The position numbers and the translations under genes were made by a program. Below are positions 1 through 12,216 of a stretch of DNA of 64,000 nucleotides, in pieces. The stretch covers positions 24,835,740-24,899,739 of the forward strand of contig OY282606.1 of the NCBI GenBank assembly GCA_958298945.1. The letters run 5' to 3'. Each line of letters starts with the position of its first letter. The first letter of the stretch is position 1. The notes beneath the pieces were generated by a model. That model saw only the letters and a program-made list of their open reading frames with translations, was not told the DNA's origin and did no database searches. The DNA is from Atherix ibis (lineage: Eukaryota; Arthropoda; Insecta; Diptera; Athericidae).

Positions 1-2939
1 TATATTTATTTGTTAACTACTAAATCAGGAAGTTACCATTTCCAAACCATAAAATGGGTAACCCTTTTCAGTTTTACTTTTCGAAAACAAAATCCTCTTT
101 CATAATTTTGGGCACTATTTTGTTAAGTTTTAACAATTTAAAAATAATTATAAAATTTTACAAAAGGTATAATTAGTATAAAAAAAATTCATTTTGACAT
201 CCTTCCTAAGAACGAACTCCTTCTTGCCAAGTAGTTCCCGCCTGTTAAGTTACATTTCATACACTCACGTCAATATAATAACCGATATATTGTAATTATA
301 AATATTTGGAAAAAAAACTAATACTTTTATCATATAAGAATAATATCCATATAGTTTATATATAAAAATAATCTCTCTTTGAATAAATAAAAAATCTAAT
401 AATAATTTTCTTTCAAGTTAAAAAAAAACTACCCTCACGAATAAGAATTGTAAGAATTTTTTTCTTCTCGAACAAATACTTTTAAATTAAAAGAAAGCCG
501 AAAATAAATATAAATTGTTAAACATTTTATAAAATCCGTAATTAATTAACATTCTATTGATAAATTTCAATATTTCTGCTCGACTTTGTTATAATCATTA
601 GATTCGAAGTGATTTCAATAATGACACTAAAATTGTCCTACAAAGGATCCAACCCTCTTTTCTTGCATACAGATTCACAACACATTCAAGTTGATATGAA
701 TTTCGATTACGAAGCTGTTGTCTCTATTTGTGTAAATCGAGGGTTGAATGTAAATAAGGAGCGGACCATTTATTCCCTTTAAGAAGTTATCGTGGTAACG
801 CGAAACTGGCTAATCGAAATGGATGAGAATCGAAAAAAGGACATCTCGTCAAATTTGGTTTGCGAGAACTTCTATGAAGTCAGTCATAAAATAAGCAAAT
901 AAATTCGAATGAATGGCAAAAGACACTCACTTGGAAAAGGGTTAAAATCAGAAATCAGTAGCTGGAAAATTTATTCAATACTCTTTGATGTCTGTGTTGA
1001 GAGTGCAGAACGATTGAGAAAACATATTGTAGATATTTTGGGTTATTTGCGAATAAAAGAGTAGAGTAGTCCCCTCTCCGGAGTTCGACAATTTTACATA
1101 AACAAATAAAGTTCGTTTTTGGGGCACCATACATTTATGGAGTTGATCTTTTTCAATTTCATCTGACAAGTTTGCAGAAATCCCTAACTACCAAATGGAA
1201 TATTCTCTCTACGATGAACAGAGTTGTCCTTTTATATACAATATATAAGACAATTCTGAAGCTAATCAAAACTAGTCAAAGAGATTTGTTCACATCCCTG
1301 ATTCAGCAAAAAAATTTCGTTATTCATTTCACCATCTCAGCTACTCTTCGGAATGAATATTTTCCAATTTTTTTTTTACATTTCTCGACTTTTATCGACG
1401 GATGTACTCGTATCGACTCTGCACACATACATATACACATACTCAGGATCATAGTTGTAGACTCGTATAAAAGTAACAGTTTAAATTTCAAGAGTAATTT
1501 TCAGATTTTTAAAGGGTGCCAGGATGTATTAAATGTGCTTGCTCCAGCACCCTCGAAAATTTGTTCTTTGAAATCCGATGAACCCATCAACACGTGACCT
1601 CGAATCATGTGGCGTATGATGTGCGTTTCCCAAAAAAAATGTCCACAATAGCACAAAACAAAGTTAAGGGAGTCGATATAATGTTGTGAATTGCTTTAGC
1701 ACAACCTCTATGCCGCCTAATACAGTCGTTTATTGTGTTGAAGAATGTTTCGGGTAGATGGGGGTGGAGGTGGGTGGTTGGTTGTATTACTGGCAATGAT
1801 AGAAAATTACGTCTAATGACACACGCGTCGATTGAATTCGCAATGATTTAAGGATGACACATTGGAACAACAACCGCGTAACGAGACCAAATTATGGGCT
1901 TTAGAATTTCAAAATTCTTCAAATTTCAAAAAGGGGGATGACTTTTGAAAAATATTTTTCCAACAACAACAACAGAAATCACAAAATTACACTAGTGTAA
2001 GTATGATTTTTCAATATTCTCAAAATATAAAATTACATTTATACAAAAAAGAAAAAAAATTCTATAATAATTTGCATAAAAGAGAAAATAGCTGGAAAAA
2101 AATACGAGTAGTATTTTGAGAATAAAATAAAACTTACAGAAAAATTCGATAGAAAAGAATAAATTCGCAAAAATTGTGAAAAAATATTCAATAAAAATAT
2201 TGGTAAAAATATAAAATTATTTTTGTTATCGTTTCAAGAATCATTAGTACTGAAACTACTAGAAATAAACAAATTTATTGTTAAAAATGTCAGCACAATC
2301 ATGCGGAACATGAAAGAGGAGCTTATGTCCTTTGGTGCTTTTTCCACTATTGGGACTTAATTAGGTTTTCCTTTGATTAGCTTAATAAGTTTCATGACCT
2401 TTGCCCTTCCAACTAACGAGAGGTGTTACTGAGGAGAATTTTCTTACAATTGAGATAATATGGCTAACGAGCAATGAAACTTTTTATAACGAGAAGCTTT
2501 CAGATGTCCGAGTATAATAAGAATATAGACTGAAAGGCTCCCAAATTTGTTAGTCTGAAGCTCCAAATAGGTTTAGGTACTGTTATTTACTGACAGTTGT
2601 AAGTTTGAACGTGAGTCCAACAGTTTAATTAGTGGTTTGTTTTTAAGAAATAATACTTCAATTAAAGTCCATGAAGGAGAGGCATAAATTTGATGCCACT
2701 ATTTCGCTACAGGATATCCCAAGTGGTATACAAACTCGAGGGTGATCGCCAAACCCTATGTCTATAAAAACCTTCGAGCCTCAAGACCATTCCATACTAT
2801 GTTGTATGAAGCTGTCTTTTTAATAGGAGAGCCAAGATCCTCTCATCGAGAATGGAAGGGAATATAACTCCATCGGCACATCGTCAGCATGGAGAAAGTA
2901 AATGAAACAATGGTGAGATGGTAACTACAGTGGGATTTC
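1..2939. other. AT-rich spacer, no gene recognised
   Basis: I see no recognisable gene. The segment is AT-rich with many homopolymer runs. An open frame at 1172-1597 (plus) opens with TTG, has no recognisable domain and is rich in residues encoded by AT-rich codons, so I do not call it a gene. Confidence 0.5.
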
Positions 2940-3023
2940 AGGTATGCCCTCAAGTACCCATGATCCATCAGTAATTAGGTCTTAGTTACTGATGGATTAT
3001 GAGTACTTGATGGGGGCATACCT
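2940..3023. repeat. Imperfect hairpin (inverted repeat)
   Basis: Arms 2940-2974 and 2986-3023 are near-perfect reverse complements of about 35 bases around an 11-base loop (2975-2985). The right arm has three extra bases and two further mismatches. It lies about 115 bp before the left end of the irritans-like mariner. It could be a MITE remnant or a recent snap-back duplication. No flanking duplication is obvious. Confidence 0.75.
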
Positions 3024-3139
3024 ATTTGGATGATGACGCAATTGAGAATGCGGACCAATTTTTTTACACTGTCCACGCTAAACAGTGAAAAAAAAGGACC
3101 TCAAGAAAAGTATCGATCAACGCCTGCTTCAGCATAATA

Positions 3140-4423
3140 CGAAGGTCGTTCAATAAGTCCTTAGAAAAAGATGGAAAAAAACTGTTTTTTAAAAAAAAAA
3201 ATTTTATTTTTCAACATAATCTCCTTTTAGCTCTATACACTTTTCCAACCGTTTTTCCAAAATTTTTATCCCGTCCAAAAAATTGGATTTCGGAAGTTCT
3301 GCAAAATACTCATCCGTTTGAGCAATGACGTCCTCGTTGGAAGTGAACCGTCGTCCGCCAAGCCATTTCTTCAGATTGGGGAAAAGAAAATAGTCATTCG
3401 GGGCCAAATCTGGTGAATAAACGGGATGCTGCAACAATTCCATTCTCAATTCCACAATTTTGGCCATTTAAAAAGCGCAGGTGTGCACACGCGCATTGTC
3501 CTGATGCAAGAGGATTTTTTTCTTCTTCAGATGGGGGCGTTTCTCTTTGATTTCCTCGCTCAACCGTTGCAATAACGACGCGTAATACGCTCCTGTTATT
3601 GTTTTTCCTTTTTCCAAGTAGCCGATAAAAATGATGCCCTACGAATGCCAAAAGACCGTGGCCATCACCTTGCCGGCCGATGGCATAGTTTTTGCCTTCT
3701 TCGGAGCCCGTTCACCCTTGAAAACCCACTGTGATGACTGTCCTTTCGTTTCTGGAGTGTAGTAGTGTATCCAAGTTTCATCCACAGTGACATATCGACG
3801 AAGGAATTCGGCAGGATTGCGATGAAAGAGTGCCAACATAGCTTCAGAGTCCACTACACGATTGCGCTTATTCTCCTCTGAGAGCAAACGCGGCACCCAT
3901 CTTGACGAAATTTTTTTCACAGACAATTTTTCATGCAAAATTGAAGCGACTGTACCTTGTGATATGCCCTCGGCCTCAACTAATTCGCGCACTTTAATTC
4001 GCCGATCGTTCAAAATCAGATCGTGGATTTTGTCGATGATTTCAGGAGTAGACACCTCAACTGGGCGTCCTGAACGATGTTCATCTTTTGTGGATGAACG
4101 GCCACGTTTAAATTCATTCACCCAATTGTAAACTGTCGCAAACACAGGTGCAGATGTGCCATGAACTGCATCCAACTCGGCTTTGATTTCTTTTCGGCTT
4201 AAGCCTTTCAAATGGAGATGTTTGATGACAGCCCTAAACTCGCTTTTTTCCATTGTTATGCACAAATAAATGTCGTTAACTTTAATCGACGTTAGAAATT
4301 GACCTACGCTATGGATCGAGCTGAAATTTTGACAGCTTTCCTGTCGATAATGCTACTTACAAAAAAAATATCTTTACCGACACTACAAGCGCAATTTTCT
4401 AAGGACTTATTGAACGACCCTCG
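3140..4423 (-). mobile_element. irritans-like mariner, copy 1 (full length, defective)
   Basis: A 1284-bp DNA transposon bounded by TA dinucleotides at 3138-3139 and 4424-4425. The terminal inverted repeats read CGAAGGTCGTTCAATAAGTC at the left and CGAGGGTCGTTCAATAAGTC (reverse complement) at the right. It encodes one transposase frame on the minus strand, broken by two stops. The same family recurs at 60332-61603. The encoded protein resembles Himar1-type (irritans subfamily) transposases, including the VDETWIHYYTPE and FWDSQGIIFIDYLEK stretches seen in copy 2. Confidence 0.9.
3204..4253 (-). pseudogene. mariner transposase, irritans-like, two nonsense codons
   Basis: A DDE/D transposase that would bind the element's inverted repeats and cut and paste it at TA sites. 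The start is the ATG of MEKSEF; a second in-frame ATG lies four codons upstream. The N-terminal two helix-turn-helix region (GLSRKEIKAELD; GISQGTVASILHEKL) is followed by WVPRLLSE, first aspartate VDETW, second HQDNAR and third SPDLAPND. The last two are 34 residues apart (DD34D). The frame is continuous except for TAG at about 3639 (CAG in copy 2) and TAA just before MAKIVEL at about 3468. The second stop is shared with the copy at 60 kb. All three catalytic aspartates remain, so it is dead only through the stops. Confidence 0.88.
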
Positions 4424-4425
4424 TA

Positions 4426-5802
4426 TCATTGCAACCCGTATGATTAAGAAGCTCCGTCATGAGTAAAGAGTGAGAAAAGGCCATTCTGCAGCCTAGATTG
4501 GATAGTAGTAGGCTTGAATGCAGTCTCCTTCCTGTTAAGTTATAACTCACATTAGTCCCATGAGAATACATATTTGCAAAACAGGAACGTAAGTTTTAAT
4601 GGGTAAAATGTTCAAATACTTTTTCTGTATTTTCACATCTATACATCGCCTTTGGATAAGTTCCCCTAAACCCGTATTAAAAAATAAAGATAAATAAGAA
4701 TATTTACAGATAATATTAAAAATTCATTCTATTTTCTAGAACAAAAGAAAATAATGAAAAAATGTGCCATTAAAAAATTTCAAATAATTCCAATTAATTA
4801 ATATATAATAATAAATCAATCTGAGAGTTCTCTTTTGGTATTTAGTAATATTTTACACAATAAATTATATAAAAACTCTCTTTTTTTAATATCGGTTACT
4901 AACTAGCACATACAACGATATCGGTCTAAGGATATATTGATTTTTATAAAGAGCGTTTAATGACTTAACTTGTCTACACGTAGGCCTGCCTGCCATATGG
5001 TCATGATTTGTTTATTTTCTCCATAAAATTTGACCAAATGTCCGAAATTTTTGGAAAATGTGAAATAATCACTTATACACCTTCGTCAAAATTAAAGTAA
5101 ATTTCTAAAAATAAATAGGCACACAGCATGCCAGGGCGTTACATGGTCATAATGATCCAACGACACACATGTGGTCAAGATCAAATAGCAGCCGTGACCA
5201 ATGGTATGGAATTGAAAATGAAATGACTTCGTGAACAAGTCCATTGAGCTAATCCTGTTGGGAATCAACTGATCGACTTCATTATCCTTATTACTCTTTA
5301 AAATAATTCCCTTTAAGTTTAACTTCTTTTAAAGCAGGAAGTGTAAGAGCAACCGTATCGATACTTATTGTTGTTCGGTTAGATTTAGGAACGCATCGAA
5401 CTGGGGTTGACGATTATTTCCCCTAATTTTCTATATAGCGTAAAGAATCCGTGAGGGTGGGGCTGAGTTCCCAAAAGGGATTTATCGATAATCAAAACAG
5501 ACCGCCTCTAGGCAGATTTTATGGGGTAATTTTATTTATATTTATGAAAGTCATTTTCAATTGTGGTTAAGGTTAAGATTTTTTTCATTCATGACTAAAG
5601 ACATCATCGCTTTAAGCTTTGTTAATAAGAAACTAACATATTTTAAAAGAGAACTTTTAAATATAATTTTCATTATAAGATTAAACAGACTCAAATAATT
5701 TGAAATTTTACGATAATATGCGTTTGTTTGTAAGAAAAATTATTTTTTTCAAATAATTCCTTTGATTATCCATTTTATACTTTGGAAAGTACTGTTCGGT
5801 TA
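4426..5802. other. Spacer, no gene recognised
   Basis: No gene is recognised. The first 40 bases (4426-4465) continue, in frame, a short open frame from before the mariner insertion site (see findings). The rest is AT-rich without clear repeats. Confidence 0.45.
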
Positions 5803-7048
5803 TTTTGTAGTATAAGCTTAAAACCGCTGTTTGGTCATAGATGGCGAGAGTGAGCGTATTAAGCTACCATGGGCACGCCATAATTTTTTTTTATGACTTT
5901 GACATCTGTCAATATTAATCAATGCACATTGTCAGCAATTTCGTACAACAACATTCATTTTTCCTTTGGTAATCATGTCTAGTTTTGTGCCAGAAAAAGA
6001 GCATATGCGGGAAGCTCTGATTTTCTGCTTCAATTTGAAGAAATCGGCTGCCGAATCGCATCGAAAGCTTATGGAGGCCTATGGTGACAGTGCCTTATCG
6101 GAAACAACATGCCGAGATTGGTTTCGTCAGTTCAAAGATGACAATTTTGACTTGTGGGACAAGAAGCGTGAAATTCGGCCTAGTAAGGTTGAGCACCATC
6201 AATTGCAGGCTCTGTAGGATGAAGACGATACCCAATCACAAAATATGCTCGCTGAGCAATTGGGTGTTACTCAACCAGCCATTTCTATGCGTCTGCGTGC
6301 CATGGGGAAGATTGAAATGATCGAAAAATGGGTGCCGCATGAATTGAACGATAGGCAGATGGAGCGACGCCAACACACATGCGAAATCTTGCTCGCCAGT
6401 CAAAAAAGAAAGTCGTTCCTGCATCGGACTGTAACAGGCCATGAAAATTGGATATATTTCTAGAATCTTAAACGCAAGAAATCGTGGGTTGATCCCGACC
6501 AACCATCAACATCTTCCCCAATACCAAATCGCTTCGGACGGAAGACGACGCTGTGCGTTTGGTGGGATCAGCAAGGTATCGTCTACTATGAGATGTTGAA
6601 AGCTGGTGAAACTGTCAATGCCCACCGCTAACACCAACAACTGATCAAATTGCACCGTGCTCTAAGTGAAAAAAGGACGGATTATCAACAAAGACATGAC
6701 AAGCTGAATTTCCTCCACGACAACGCACCATCGCACACTTCAAAAATGGCCCGAAACTACTTGAAGACACTCAACTGGGAGGTGCTACCCTACCACGCTT
6801 ATTTACCAGACCTGGCCCCTTCGCCGATGGGCCACGCGCTCGTTGAGCAGCACTTCGACTCTTACGAAGACGTCCGAAAATGGCTTGATGAGTGGTGTGC
6901 CTCGAAAGAGAAGGCATTTTTTTTGCGGTGGTATCCACAAATTGCCCAAGAGAGGGCAAGTACTTTGAATAAATTTGTTTTTGCTTTCTATTTAAAAGAC
7001 ATGGGTTTTTTTGACTAAACAACAGCGGATTTAAGCTTATACACCAGG
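5803..7048 (+). mobile_element. mauritiana-like (Mos1-type) mariner, copy 1, degraded
   Basis: An element of about 1246 bp flanked by TA (5801-5802 and 7049-7050). The right inverted repeat, read inward, is CCTGGTGTATAAGCTTAAAT. The left end carries the matching core GTATAAGCTTAAAACCGCTG. The 5' untranslated part (5838-5974) is also shared with the copy at 25.4 kb. The encoded protein is closest, from memory, to Mos1, so I place it in the mauritiana subfamily. Confidence 0.85.
5975..7018 (+). pseudogene. Mos1-like mariner transposase, inactivated
   Basis: The start is the ATG of MSSFVPEKEHMREAL, the usual opening of mauritiana-type transposases. HTH modules are followed by LLDED-type linker residues, WVPHELNDRQMERRQHTCEI and KRKSFLHR. 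It is dead several ways: TAG at about 6215, a stop after NWIYF near 6461, a stop at about 6629, the first catalytic aspartate replaced by His (TGHENW), and loss of the DYHLF block holding the third aspartate (LAPSPMGHAL). The second aspartate region FLHDNAPSHT is intact. The C-terminus WLDEW..SKE is recognisable but degraded. This is an old copy. Confidence 0.9.
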
Positions 7049-7139
7049 TATTTTTTTTTATTATTTGGAACGACTAATAATTTGATTAGATTAAAATTTG
7101 CCATTTTATATAATAGTTCCTTTAACTACAAAACTATAC

Positions 7140-7810
7140 GTTAATGTTTTTAAAAACACTCTGTGAACATGGTAATCCTGCCATCGAATAGAATTTTCCT
7201 TACTGATGATGAGGCTTATTTCGCGCTTGGTGGAAACGCTAATAAGAAAACTGGCTCCAAAAATTTACAAATAATTATTTAAAAGCTATTGTATCCGCAA
7301 AAAAAATATCTAGTTCGTATTTTGGACTAAATGTTCAAAAAGACGAAAGAGAGGAGATAGTTTCCATCAAATCCAAGCATTACAGACATTTTTTATATTA
7401 ATTTTAAGCTTTTAATCTGGATCATATGTGATTTTAAAAAAAATTTGCCTCAAGCCCCATAACACTATAAATTTTAAACTCATTATGCGAAAAGTTTCGA
7501 GGACGTCTTATTTTCATATTTGGTGATGTCAATTGGCCTTCAAGATCGTGCGATTTGACGCTCTTGGAATTTTTTTCACAAGGCTATGTTCGATAAAGTC
7601 ATCAAAAATTTACTCAAAATAGATTGAGAACTGTAAAAAGTTTTATAGTAGAAATTTTTTTTTTTTCATAAGTATTTTTTGCATAGTGGCAAGATTTATT
7701 AAATATTTTAAAAAAATTATAATTTAATTAAAATCTGATTTTTATATTTATTTTATTTTATTTTATTTTCCAAATCGCACAAATTGGATAAGCGTTTTGC
7801 TTGAGTTTCT
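7140..7810 (+). mobile_element. Old Tc1/mariner relic (relic 1)
   Basis: Decayed transposase DNA. It keeps LTDDEAYFALGG (compare DEAHFALGGYVNKQ in intact relatives) near 7200, the DVNWPSRSCDLTLLEFF motif near 7527-7585, and the AT-rich tail ending in a CAAATTGGATAA motif shared by the other relics of this family. No terminal repeats can be fixed. Confidence 0.7.
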
Positions 7811-9705
7811 ATTTAAATATTCTTGAGTAAATGTTCAAATTCTACTTTTAATAGAAATTGATTAAAGTTTAAATTTAAAAACGAAATATCTGGAAGAAAA
7901 TAATAATAATAGCCGATATTAGAGCTACAAGAATGAATGATTAATGGCCTTTGACCATCTCATTATTGAAAATTAATTGAAATGTCATTTCGTTGGTTAG
8001 CATCTAATAATAATGGTGGGGATTGGCAGACCACCATCAACTTGACCAAATTGGTTGATAGTCAAGGAAGGAATGTAAGTTAGTCTTGTCAAAAATAAGC
8101 TTTTCTAGTGATTATGCGAAATCAGAGGGCGCTTAAGCTGTGAAATTCGTTTCGCTTTGATGGAAGATCATTTGTTGATAAAACGTTCGACGCTAATGAC
8201 GTTCGGTGGTTTTTGAATTCCCCCTCAAATTGGCTGGATTCTGTTTAGTGTGCTTAGTTAGATATATATTAACTACACCAACTTGGTATTATTTATGTAT
8301 AGAGCTACTTACGACTACAATAGTAAAAAAAACCATCCCGAGAGTCACTAGAATTAAAAGCGGTACCTTCTTACACCTTGACTGGAGATAAAGGAAACTT
8401 CGGCCACCGCTATTAATCGGACAACGCACGAGGCCAATTTTCTCCACACCTTGTTAATTCGGAAATAATGACTGCATTATATTCGTATTTGGATAGCAAT
8501 CATTATTACTCGTATTAGACACGTGGGGTATTCGAACTGTTGTCGTACGTTTATGGGGACAAGAAAGTAGAATTACGAATAGTATTAGAAGAACAACTGT
8601 TGTAAGTCTATCATGGCTATCCACTAGAAGCAATCATTCAATACAATAGTACAATGACATTTTCTTTTCTGAGGTTTATTTTAGGTAAATATTTTTCTGG
8701 TGATAAAAATTCATAAAAAAAATGGAATATTTAATTCCTGTGCTATTCTTACTATTTGGAACGAATGACAAAATTCACTTTATATTATATTAGATTTGAA
8801 AGCTAATCCACCAATCATTATTGTATAGATTGTTTGAAAAGGGATTCTATTCCATAAGAAATTATAGAAGTGGAATTTTTATACATACTCGCAACGGAAT
8901 TTAATATTCACCACCTTGACAGTAAGCAGAACAATCAGAAAATCAACCAAACTAATCGACTATAGATCAATTACTGGACAGGTCATATTTTATGAAATTA
9001 TCTTTAATAGGAACACAAGGAAGAAGCTAACAACTGAACTCAAATTGCAGTAAATGGACAAATAATCTACAAAAATAATCGTCTATACGCTGGGTGATAT
9101 ATTCAAGAAAATTCTATTCACTTACGAACGCCAGGTTTTTTTTCTCGATAGTACTTCGCTGATTATGACTCGTCTCCATAGGCAAGGTGTGTACACTAAT
9201 TTACCTTTTCCCCTTTCATATGTTTACATTTCATATTCGGAATTGAAGGGAAAATTAATGAAATGAACTTGGTCGGTGGATACTACTAACGCGAATAAAA
9301 TTATGAATTTGAATTTTGGGGTCGCAGAACAAATGTCGTACGTGTTATTAGTAAAATTTGTCGCACCGACACCATCAACAATGACACCATTACCTTAAAC
9401 AACCCCAACCATTATTCTAACTGGCCGCCTACAGTTTAATGATTAATATTTTCCAATATTTGTATACCTGTCGGCGATAAAAATAAATTATTTAGCACCA
9501 CATTAGCCACTTGCCATTGTATGACAATTTTCTATTGAAGCATATCTAAAATAGTTGAAATTTTTTTCGTTATATTCTGCCATCGTTTATGTACTAATCG
9601 ATTGTTTTTTTTTTGTGTAAAAATTAATCAATTATCATCAGTGTATTAACTATTAAAAATGGTAGAATCTGCGCAGTTTTCTATCATGATGACGGTTCAA
9701 AAATA
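7811..9705. other. Spacer, no gene recognised
   Basis: No supportable gene. An open frame at 8206-8391 (plus, 61 codons) has no recognisable domain. The segment is otherwise AT-rich single-copy-looking DNA. Confidence 0.45.
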
Positions 9706-10576
9706 CGATGTGTGGCAAAAAAGTAAGAAGACTGACTTTGCAAAATAAGTTTTAACTTAACCTGTAGAAAATGATAAGTAAAGTTGCGTTTTTGTAGTGC
9801 GTTGCAAAATATAGAACCCCAAAATTTGGAACAGCGAAATTTATAGCTAAATTCTATCTTTAAATATTATATTAAGAAAATTCCAACGATCCTATGGGGA
9901 AGAAACGTTTTTAATTCAAAGGCACAAAATTTTCTGGTGGCATAACGCACTTTTGGGGGGGGTCAAGAAACAGTCTCACTCAGGTAGGCTATCAATATTG
10001 ACAAGTGATGGAATTATAGAATGAATGAGCGCTCTCAAAACCGAAAAAAGCCCGCCAAATTCGGTCGAATGTGAAGGTTTTGCTTACAGTTTTCTTCGAT
10101 TGCTTACAGGGTAGAACGGTCAATAAGGAATATTACCTGCAAGTTATACGCAAGTTGCGAAAACCAATCCGACAGAAACGGCCGTATTTGTGGAAGAACA
10201 AAAATTGGCTTTTGCACCATGACAACGCCCCTGTGCGCGAATTTTTGGCCAAAAACAACACACTAATAATACCACAGGCACCTTACTCCCCAGATCTGGC
10301 CCCCTGTGACGTTTTCTTGTTCCCGAAACTAAAGAGCCCCATGAAAGAACGACGATACGCTACGATTGAGGAGATAAAGACGGCATCGAAGGAGGAGCTG
10401 AACCAGATCACAAAAAATTATTTTTTGAAGTGCTTCGAGAGTTGGAAAAAATATTGGCACAAGTGTATAATATCTGGTGGGGATTACTTTGAAGGAGACA
10501 AAATAGATATTCATGAATAAATAAATAATTTTTGAAAGAAAACACAAAATTCGCGATACTTTTTGAACAGACCTCG
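9706..10576 (+). mobile_element. Apparent hybrid mariner with ends from two lineages
   Basis: TA dinucleotides flank it at 9704-9705 and 10577-10578. The left end (GTGTGGCAAAAAAGTAAGAA) and the first 330 bp match the lineage of the 27-30 kb array, including a decayed N-terminal frame reading SGRLSILTSDGIIE (compare SGRPSTSTSDEN). From about 10036 to the right end the sequence matches the cgaggtctgttc family, ending in TTTTTGAACAGACCTCG. It may be one recombinant element or two truncated ones joined. Confidence 0.6.
10071..10520 (+). pseudogene. C-terminal mariner transposase fragment (cgaggtctgttc family)
   Basis: About 150 codons of the catalytic C-terminal half. VLLTVFFDC..GRTVNKEYYLQV is followed by WLLHHDNAP (second catalytic aspartate), a small in-frame deletion, then VREFLAKNN, YSPDLAPCDVFLFPKLKSPM and the normal C-terminus GGDYFEGDKIDIHE. 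The third aspartate (APCD) is present. The HTH domains and first aspartate of this lineage are absent; other-lineage sequence stands in their place upstream. Confidence 0.85.
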
Positions 10577-11589
10577 TAGATATTATGACAAACAGGTGAA
10601 AAATTCCAATATCTATGGTGCCTCTGTAGCTAACAAGACATTTTAAGGTTTGGAAAGATCTTTTGGCCAATTTTTCATTAAGCGCCGATCAGTGTTCATG
10701 GGTAACTTAGCAGAGGGAGTTTTTGTGTTATGATAATCGAGAATTGAAAACTTTTTATAACGAGCAACACATAAATAACGAACAACAAGAACACTTGAGT
10801 TTCGATGAATAACTTTATTATGAACATAGAACAAGGCATCAACGATTTTTCAAATAATTGCAACGCTAAGTTGAACTCTAAAGCTTATTTGATTCTGAAA
10901 TGGTATAGTGTCCAGTTGTCGGTCTTATATGAGGTAGGTTGTCAAGTCTTTTTGGTCTTATATGAGGATTATTCGTAATTTCTTTTGCTCAGAAATAATA
11001 TTACCTTTAGGGGAGAAATCGATTACTTTACTCTCAAAGAATGAAGGTAACATGAATACTTTTTCATTTCGGCAGTTAGTCTTGGAGATTTTGGTTATGG
11101 AATTGTCGCGGACCAATTTTAGTTTGTTTATTTGTTGACATTACGTTACCTATTCAGAGTGATCGGGCGTTAGTTGGAGAGAATAATTATAAGTAGATTA
11201 TTTTAGAAAATTAAAGAGAGGTCTTAGAAAAGAAGTTCTTATTTCAAGATGCTCCCATGTGGAAAGAGTTCTATTGAAAAATAATTTTTTTATTAAATAG
11301 CCTTCATTTAGGATATGAGAAATAGTAAATTGCACGCCAAACAGGAATGGCATGAAGAATGAAATTGGTTACCGAAGAGGAAATCATACCCAATCCGAAT
11401 TATCAAAAGTTTTCTTAACTATAATAATTTTGGTTTTAAATTTAAAATATTTTTTAAAAACTCAACTTTATTTATTGATTGATAAAATTAAAGGACTATC
11501 CTCAAGTATTATAGCCCTGCCATTTGAAAAGCTGTCCAAAAACATATATATTATTTTACTAAGGATTGCCATTTGACATTATTGTCAAT
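10577..11589. other. Spacer with one short direct repeat
   Basis: No gene is recognised. GGTCTTATATGAGG occurs twice, at 10921-10934 and 10954-10967. Confidence 0.4.
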
Positions 11590-12030
11590 AATCTAAGGTT
11601 TCCCATTTTAGAGATATGTCCATAATCAATGGGGCACTGAAAACCCATAAATAACTATAGAGAAGCTATGTATCCGCGAAAAAAGACGGTCATTAGACCG
11701 TATTTCTATTAATGAAGAAGAAGATTATGTTACCGTCAATTCTGAGTACTATGGCCATACGATAACTAACTTTTTTTATGTTCTCTTGAACTTCGGGATA
11801 TTAATCTGGATTATATTTGATTTTTAAAATAAAACACTACAAGGGCCACAAAACACAAAAAGTTGTGGGACTACGTAAAAGATCGTGTTTACGTAGACAA
11901 CCTTTAAATTTTAAAGTATTTAAAAATCAACATTCGTAAAATAATGATCGAATTACAGCCTAAAATGTGTAAAAAAAAGACATGAAAAATAACCTGCAAA
12001 GAATTGAATCCACAAGACATCATTGAATAA
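11590..12030 (+). mobile_element. Old Tc1/mariner relic (relic 2)
   Basis: It shares the order of landmarks seen in the other relics: ACCCATAAATAACTAT (ancestral 'SENPQVTM' region), TTACCGTCAATTCTGAG (ancestral 'VTVNSE'), and a late LWDYVKDRVYVDN frame near 11868-11910. The central catalytic part is missing. Confidence 0.6.
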
Positions 12031-12216
12031 GTTCTATTCCAACTAATAATGAGTGGTCCATCTAGCGGTTGCATTTTGAACCATAATTTATTTGAAGTAC
12101 TTGAGTGTTAAATGTCATCACAAATTGACAGATTGTTAGTTGAAAGTCTGAATTTTACGAAATGGTAATCCATATGCTTGAAGAAAACTGGGAAATATTG
12201 AGTTTGCAAAACTGGT

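Noticed and set aside
1172..1597. 141-codon plus-strand frame as a gene
   Set aside because: TTG start, AT-driven residue composition, no domain, no splice or promoter support.
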